Origin: Bacteroidales bacterium
GTDB taxonomy: Bacteria; Bacteroidota; Bacteroidia; Bacteroidales; UBA3824
Assembly: GCA_017541145.1 (NCBI GenBank)
Contig: JAFXZT010000157.1
Coordinates: forward strand, 1 to 32,705
Length of the DNA: 32,705 nucleotides
Direction of reading: 5' to 3'
Positions within the stretch are counted from its first letter, which is position 1, and every line of letters starts with the position of its first letter. Below are positions 29,893 to 32,705 of the stretch, in pieces. Under the pieces are notes generated by a model. That model saw only the letters and a list, made by a program, of their open reading frames with translations. It ran no database searches and was not told the DNA's origin. Made by a program: the position numbers and the translations under genes.

Positions 29893-32142
29893 TCATATTT
29901 TTACACCTATCAAAAGAATATCGTCCAACTGTTTGGTTTGAGAGGTGGTTTTAAAACTTGACATCCAATGCGTAATAGTTGCATTAATCGTTGATTTTTG
30001 AATTGAAAGTTCCAATCCTGAAATTTCTTTCAATAATCCTCGCAACTGATTCATACTGAATTTATTTCTGCCGCCTTCACCTCCAAGTTGGTCGGTAATT
30101 CCGTCCGAAAAGGTGTAAATCATATCGCCTTCTTGCAACTGAATTTCTTGATTCGTGAATTGAAATTTATCAGTTACAAAGGTATTGTTGATTCCCATTC
30201 TGTCGGGTTTCAATTCTGTAAGTTCATGATTCCTAATTAAAAACAGCGGTCTGTGTGCGCCCGTAAATTGCAACACGTTGGTTTGTTTGTCAATACTGTA
30301 CAATGCCAAATCCATACCGTCGTATACCAGATTATCTTGTAACGAATTTCTGAAAGCATCGCGGTACATATTCATGATATCCATTGTAGTAAGTTGCGAA
30401 AATTTTACCGAAATATCGTTCAACATGCTGATACCCAACATCGAAACCAATGCTCCCGGTACGCCGTGACCTGTACAATCCGCTGTTACAACATACTTCT
30501 TGTATTTATCTTCGTAAATCCAATAAAAATCTCCCGAAACAACATCAAGCGGCAACCACAATACAAAACTCTGATTGAAAACCTTTTGTACAATTTTTTC
30601 GCTTTGTACAAGGGCTTGCTGTATTCTGTGAGCATAATCCAACGAACTTATGAATTTTTTATGTTGCCTTATTAAATCGTCACGGTTTACTTGTAAGAGT
30701 ATATTTTGAGATATAATTTCCTCATTTTGAGTGATTACCAATTTTTGAATTGATTTTAACCTTTCGTTGTAAACTTCCAATCGTTTTGATGAGCTTACTA
30801 ATACTTTTTCTTGTTTTTTGGTTTCGCGCAAATCGCTTACTCTTACTACAATTATTGTTATGATTATAACAACTGTTACCAACATGAAAATATTGAGACC
30901 TTTTTGAATTGTGTTTTGAATTTCGTAAGCAATTTGTTTGTCTCTGGCTTCTATTTCTCTTTGGTGAATGCGTTCTTCATATTTTTTGTTAGCCAAAGTT
31001 CTTTCGGTTTTTACAGAAGATTCCAAATTGGCAAATTTTGCCCTGAAATAATTGTTTTTTTCAGTATAATAATAAGCTCTTTCCCAATTTTCGGTTAATT
31101 TATAATAATCAATTACTGTAAGATACAAATCGTAAATACCTATACTGTGGTCGGTTTCCAACTCTTCTAATATGTTGTCAACATATTCTTTAGCCTTTTT
31201 GTAATTCTTTTTGGATAAGTTATAAATAATATTAGCGTTTATAAATTCTTTGCTCAATTGTTGGTTGTAAGCTCCGGATTCAGTTGCACGTTTATACAAG
31301 TCGTCTATGATATTTTGCAAAGTATCTTGATATTCTTTCCGATTATATTCTCTCATTAGTCTCCATGTTTCTTCTAATATCGACAAGCAGGCATCTTGAT
31401 ATGTGAAATCGTTATCATTCATCATTTCGATAAAACTGAGTTCAAATTGTATCGCTACATATTTGTTCTCAAAATTATCTGCTTTTTTGTATTGAACTTG
31501 TGCAATATCTCTGTTACAAGTACTTACAAAGAGAGTATCGTTTATATCCTTGAAAATATCTTTTGCGAGAGTATAATATCGTATAGCATTTTCGTACAGA
31601 TTTACATTGTAATTTAAAATACCCATTGTTCTGTAAGTGAATGCCATCGTTTTGAGGTTGTTGGTTTTTTGAGCAGATTCAAGACATAGAGTATTGTATT
31701 TGAATCCCAATGCAAAATCGCCGTTGTTGCTATATGAAGTCGCAAGTCTGCGTAGAGTTTTTGTTCTTAACTTTTCGTCTTTCAATGAATCACTAAGATC
31801 AAGAGCATCGTACATATATTCAAAACCTTTGTCATCGCCTAATCGGATTGTACATACAGCTTTAGCAAGTAGTATGTCGATGTATTCAGTATACATCTTG
31901 TTTTCCCATGCACATCTCAAACCAATGTTGCTGTATTTATCAATAGAATCAAGTTTTTGATCTTTTCCGATCCATTTACTGCATATTTCAGTACAAAATT
32001 TTGCTTTCAGCGTGTCGGGGATATTACCGCTTGTAACGGCTATACATAATGAGTCTATATGCGTAAGCTTTTCACCTTGAGCATATAACGCGTTGGCGAA
32101 CAGCATTATTGATAGTAATATCGTGCAATATAGTTTTCTCAT
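29893..32142 (-). CDS. TPR membrane sensor with SpoIIE/PP2C-type phosphatase domain
   Basis: A 749-residue protein. A signal peptide (about 1-21) is followed by a periplasmic TPR solenoid (about 40-400), one membrane helix (about 414-436, FMLVTVVIIITIIVVRV), a cytoplasmic coiled coil (about 440-500), and a SpoIIE-type serine phosphatase (about 515-749). The phosphatase metal motifs are SGDFYW, TADCTGHGVPGALVS and YTFSDGITDQ. Such proteins pass an envelope signal to the cytoplasm by dephosphorylating anti-sigma-antagonist-like or other Ser/Thr-phosphorylated partners. No STAS or HPK partner is in the window. The PorE-like gene follows after 105 bp containing a palindromic repeat. Confidence 0.92.
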   Translation of the reverse strand: MRKLYCTILLSIMLFANALYAQGEKLTHIDSLCIAVTSGNIPDTLKAKFCTEICSKWIGKDQKLDSIDKYSNIGLRCAWENKMYTEYIDILLAKAVCTIRLGDDKGFEYMYDALDLSDSLKDEKLRTKTLRRLATSYSNNGDFALGFKYNTLCLESAQKTNNLKTMAFTYRTMGILNYNVNLYENAIRYYTLAKDIFKDINDTLFVSTCNRDIAQVQYKKADNFENKYVAIQFELSFIEMMNDNDFTYQDACLSILEETWRLMREYNRKEYQDTLQNIIDDLYKRATESGAYNQQLSKEFINANIIYNLSKKNYKKAKEYVDNILEELETDHSIGIYDLYLTVIDYYKLTENWERAYYYTEKNNYFRAKFANLESSVKTERTLANKKYEERIHQREIEARDKQIAYEIQNTIQKGLNIFMLVTVVIIITIIVVRVSDLRETKKQEKVLVSSSKRLEVYNERLKSIQKLVITQNEEIISQNILLQVNRDDLIRQHKKFISSLDYAHRIQQALVQSEKIVQKVFNQSFVLWLPLDVVSGDFYWIYEDKYKKYVVTADCTGHGVPGALVSMLGISMLNDISVKFSQLTTMDIMNMYRDAFRNSLQDNLVYDGMDLALYSIDKQTNVLQFTGAHRPLFLIRNHELTELKPDRMGINNTFVTDKFQFTNQEIQLQEGDMIYTFSDGITDQLGGEGGRNKFSMNQLRGLLKEISGLELSIQKSTINATITHWMSSFKTTSQTKQLDDILLIGVKI

Positions 32143-32465
32143 ATTTATTTTGTGTATTTCCGTTACAAATATACATAATTTTCCAAATTAACAAAATTTT
32201 TTTTATTGAACTTAGGGATAGGGAGTGGAAAATATGTTAAACCCGGAAGTGTAATTTTACACCGAATTAAACAAATACTTATTTTCGGAGTCGGTATTCG
32301 TTACATTCGTAAAAAGCAAAATCGAAGATTATGATTTTATTTGTTATAATTTACAGATTCGTCTTAATTGTGTTTATTTGATATTTTACTTGCGAAACTT
32401 GAGTTAAATAATCAGTGTTTTAATTAGTTCTGTACTTTTTTCTTCCTTGTGGATTGAAAATGATT
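32143..32465. other. AT-rich gene-free stretch
   Basis: Beyond the promoter at 32166-32195 I see no open frame, tRNA or terminator of note. The end (32447-32465) already contains GTGGATTGAAAATGATTGC, a partly matching start of the tandem repeat that follows. Confidence 0.5.
32166..32195 (-). promoter_or_regulatory. Promoter of the SpoIIE phosphatase gene
   Basis: On the minus strand TTTG (plus 32192-32195), 18 bp, then TATATTTG (plus 32166-32173). This is close to the Bacteroidota consensus and lies about 24 bp before the start at 32142. Confidence 0.55.
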
Positions 32466-32705
32466 GCAAATGTGTTTTCATTTTCCAGACACATGGATTG
32501 AAACTTTTGCAAATGTGTTTTCATTTTCCAGACACATGGATTAAAACTTTTGCAAATGTGTTTTCATTTTCCAGACACATGGATTGAAACTTTTGCAAGT
32601 TGATTTCATTTTTCAGACACATGGATTGAAACTTTTGCAAGTTGATTTCATTTTCCAGACACATGGATTGAAACTTTTGCAAGTTGATTTCATTTTCCAG
32701 ACACA
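32466..32705. repeat. Tandem repeats of 43 and 42 bp, cut by window edge
   Basis: Units start at 32466, 32509, 32552, 32595, 32637 and 32679, and the last is cut off by the window end. The first three units (43 bp) contain GCAAATGTGTTTTCATT; the later ones (42 bp) contain GCAAGTTGATTTCATT. All share CAGACACATGGATTGAAAC with one or two changes. Type 1 units can form ATGTGT/ACACAT, and type 2 units AACTT-TTGC-AAGTT. The whole unit is conserved, so there are no spacers and this is not a functional CRISPR array, although ATGGATTGAAAC resembles the 3' end of some CRISPR repeats. Confidence 0.85.

Noticed and set aside
32466..32705. CRISPR array
   Set aside because: Units are nearly identical over the full 42-43 bp, so there are no unique spacers, and no cas gene is in the window. 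Called a tandem repeat instead.

Overview
The window looks like a chromosomal segment of a low-GC Bacteroidota bacterium, probably Bacteroidales. The evidence is the TAnnTTTG-type -7 promoter boxes, the near absence of Shine-Dalgarno sequences, a lysyl-tRNA synthetase with a C-terminal extension, an ECF sigma/anti-sigma/outer-membrane protein locus, and a PorE-like TPR/beta-propeller/OmpA protein. No rRNA, tRNA or transposase gene was seen.

Left part (1-12.5 kb). A duplicated 149-bp hairpin-rich repeat is followed by a minus-strand locus of an outer-membrane-type protein, an ECF sigma factor and its probable anti-sigma factor. Next come a small DUF3791 gene and a remnant of a DUF3990 gene ending in a bidirectional terminator. 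Housekeeping genes lysS (minus) and gmk (plus) follow, then a large soluble PAS histidine kinase, a lipoprotein, a compact operon (HAD hydrolase, 10-TM metal exporter family protein, unknown protein) and a secreted Sel1-repeat protein.

Centre (12.5-18.6 kb), the most interesting part. Two tandem structured RNAs resembling Y RNAs lie directly upstream of a TROVE/vWA (Ro60/Rsr-like) gene. Then come a convergent WYL-type regulator and an RtcB RNA ligase gene. The Y-RNA/TROVE promoter and the rtcB promoter carry almost the same 23-bp dyad (9-N5-9), so one regulator, most simply the WYL protein, probably controls both. I read this as an RNA repair and RNA quality-control system. Downstream sits a module of different codon use: a HAD hydrolase and a gene that appears to be an in-frame fusion of a truncated phosphoribosyltransferase with the C-terminal part of a WYL regulator. 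It is preceded by two near-identical promoter/operator copies 180 bp apart, one of which leads only to a short RNA ending in a perfect terminator. The module is flanked by an 18-bp direct repeat.

Right part (18.6-32.7 kb). All genes are on the minus strand: a GH43 lipoprotein, aat, a DUF445 membrane protein, a DUF1573 protein, a beta-propeller lipoprotein, a methyltransferase-like protein, a small secreted protein, two tandem secreted FGE-domain proteins that lack the catalytic cysteines, a PorE-like protein, and a TPR/SpoIIE phosphatase membrane protein. The window ends in 42/43-bp tandem repeats that look superficially like CRISPR but have no spacers.
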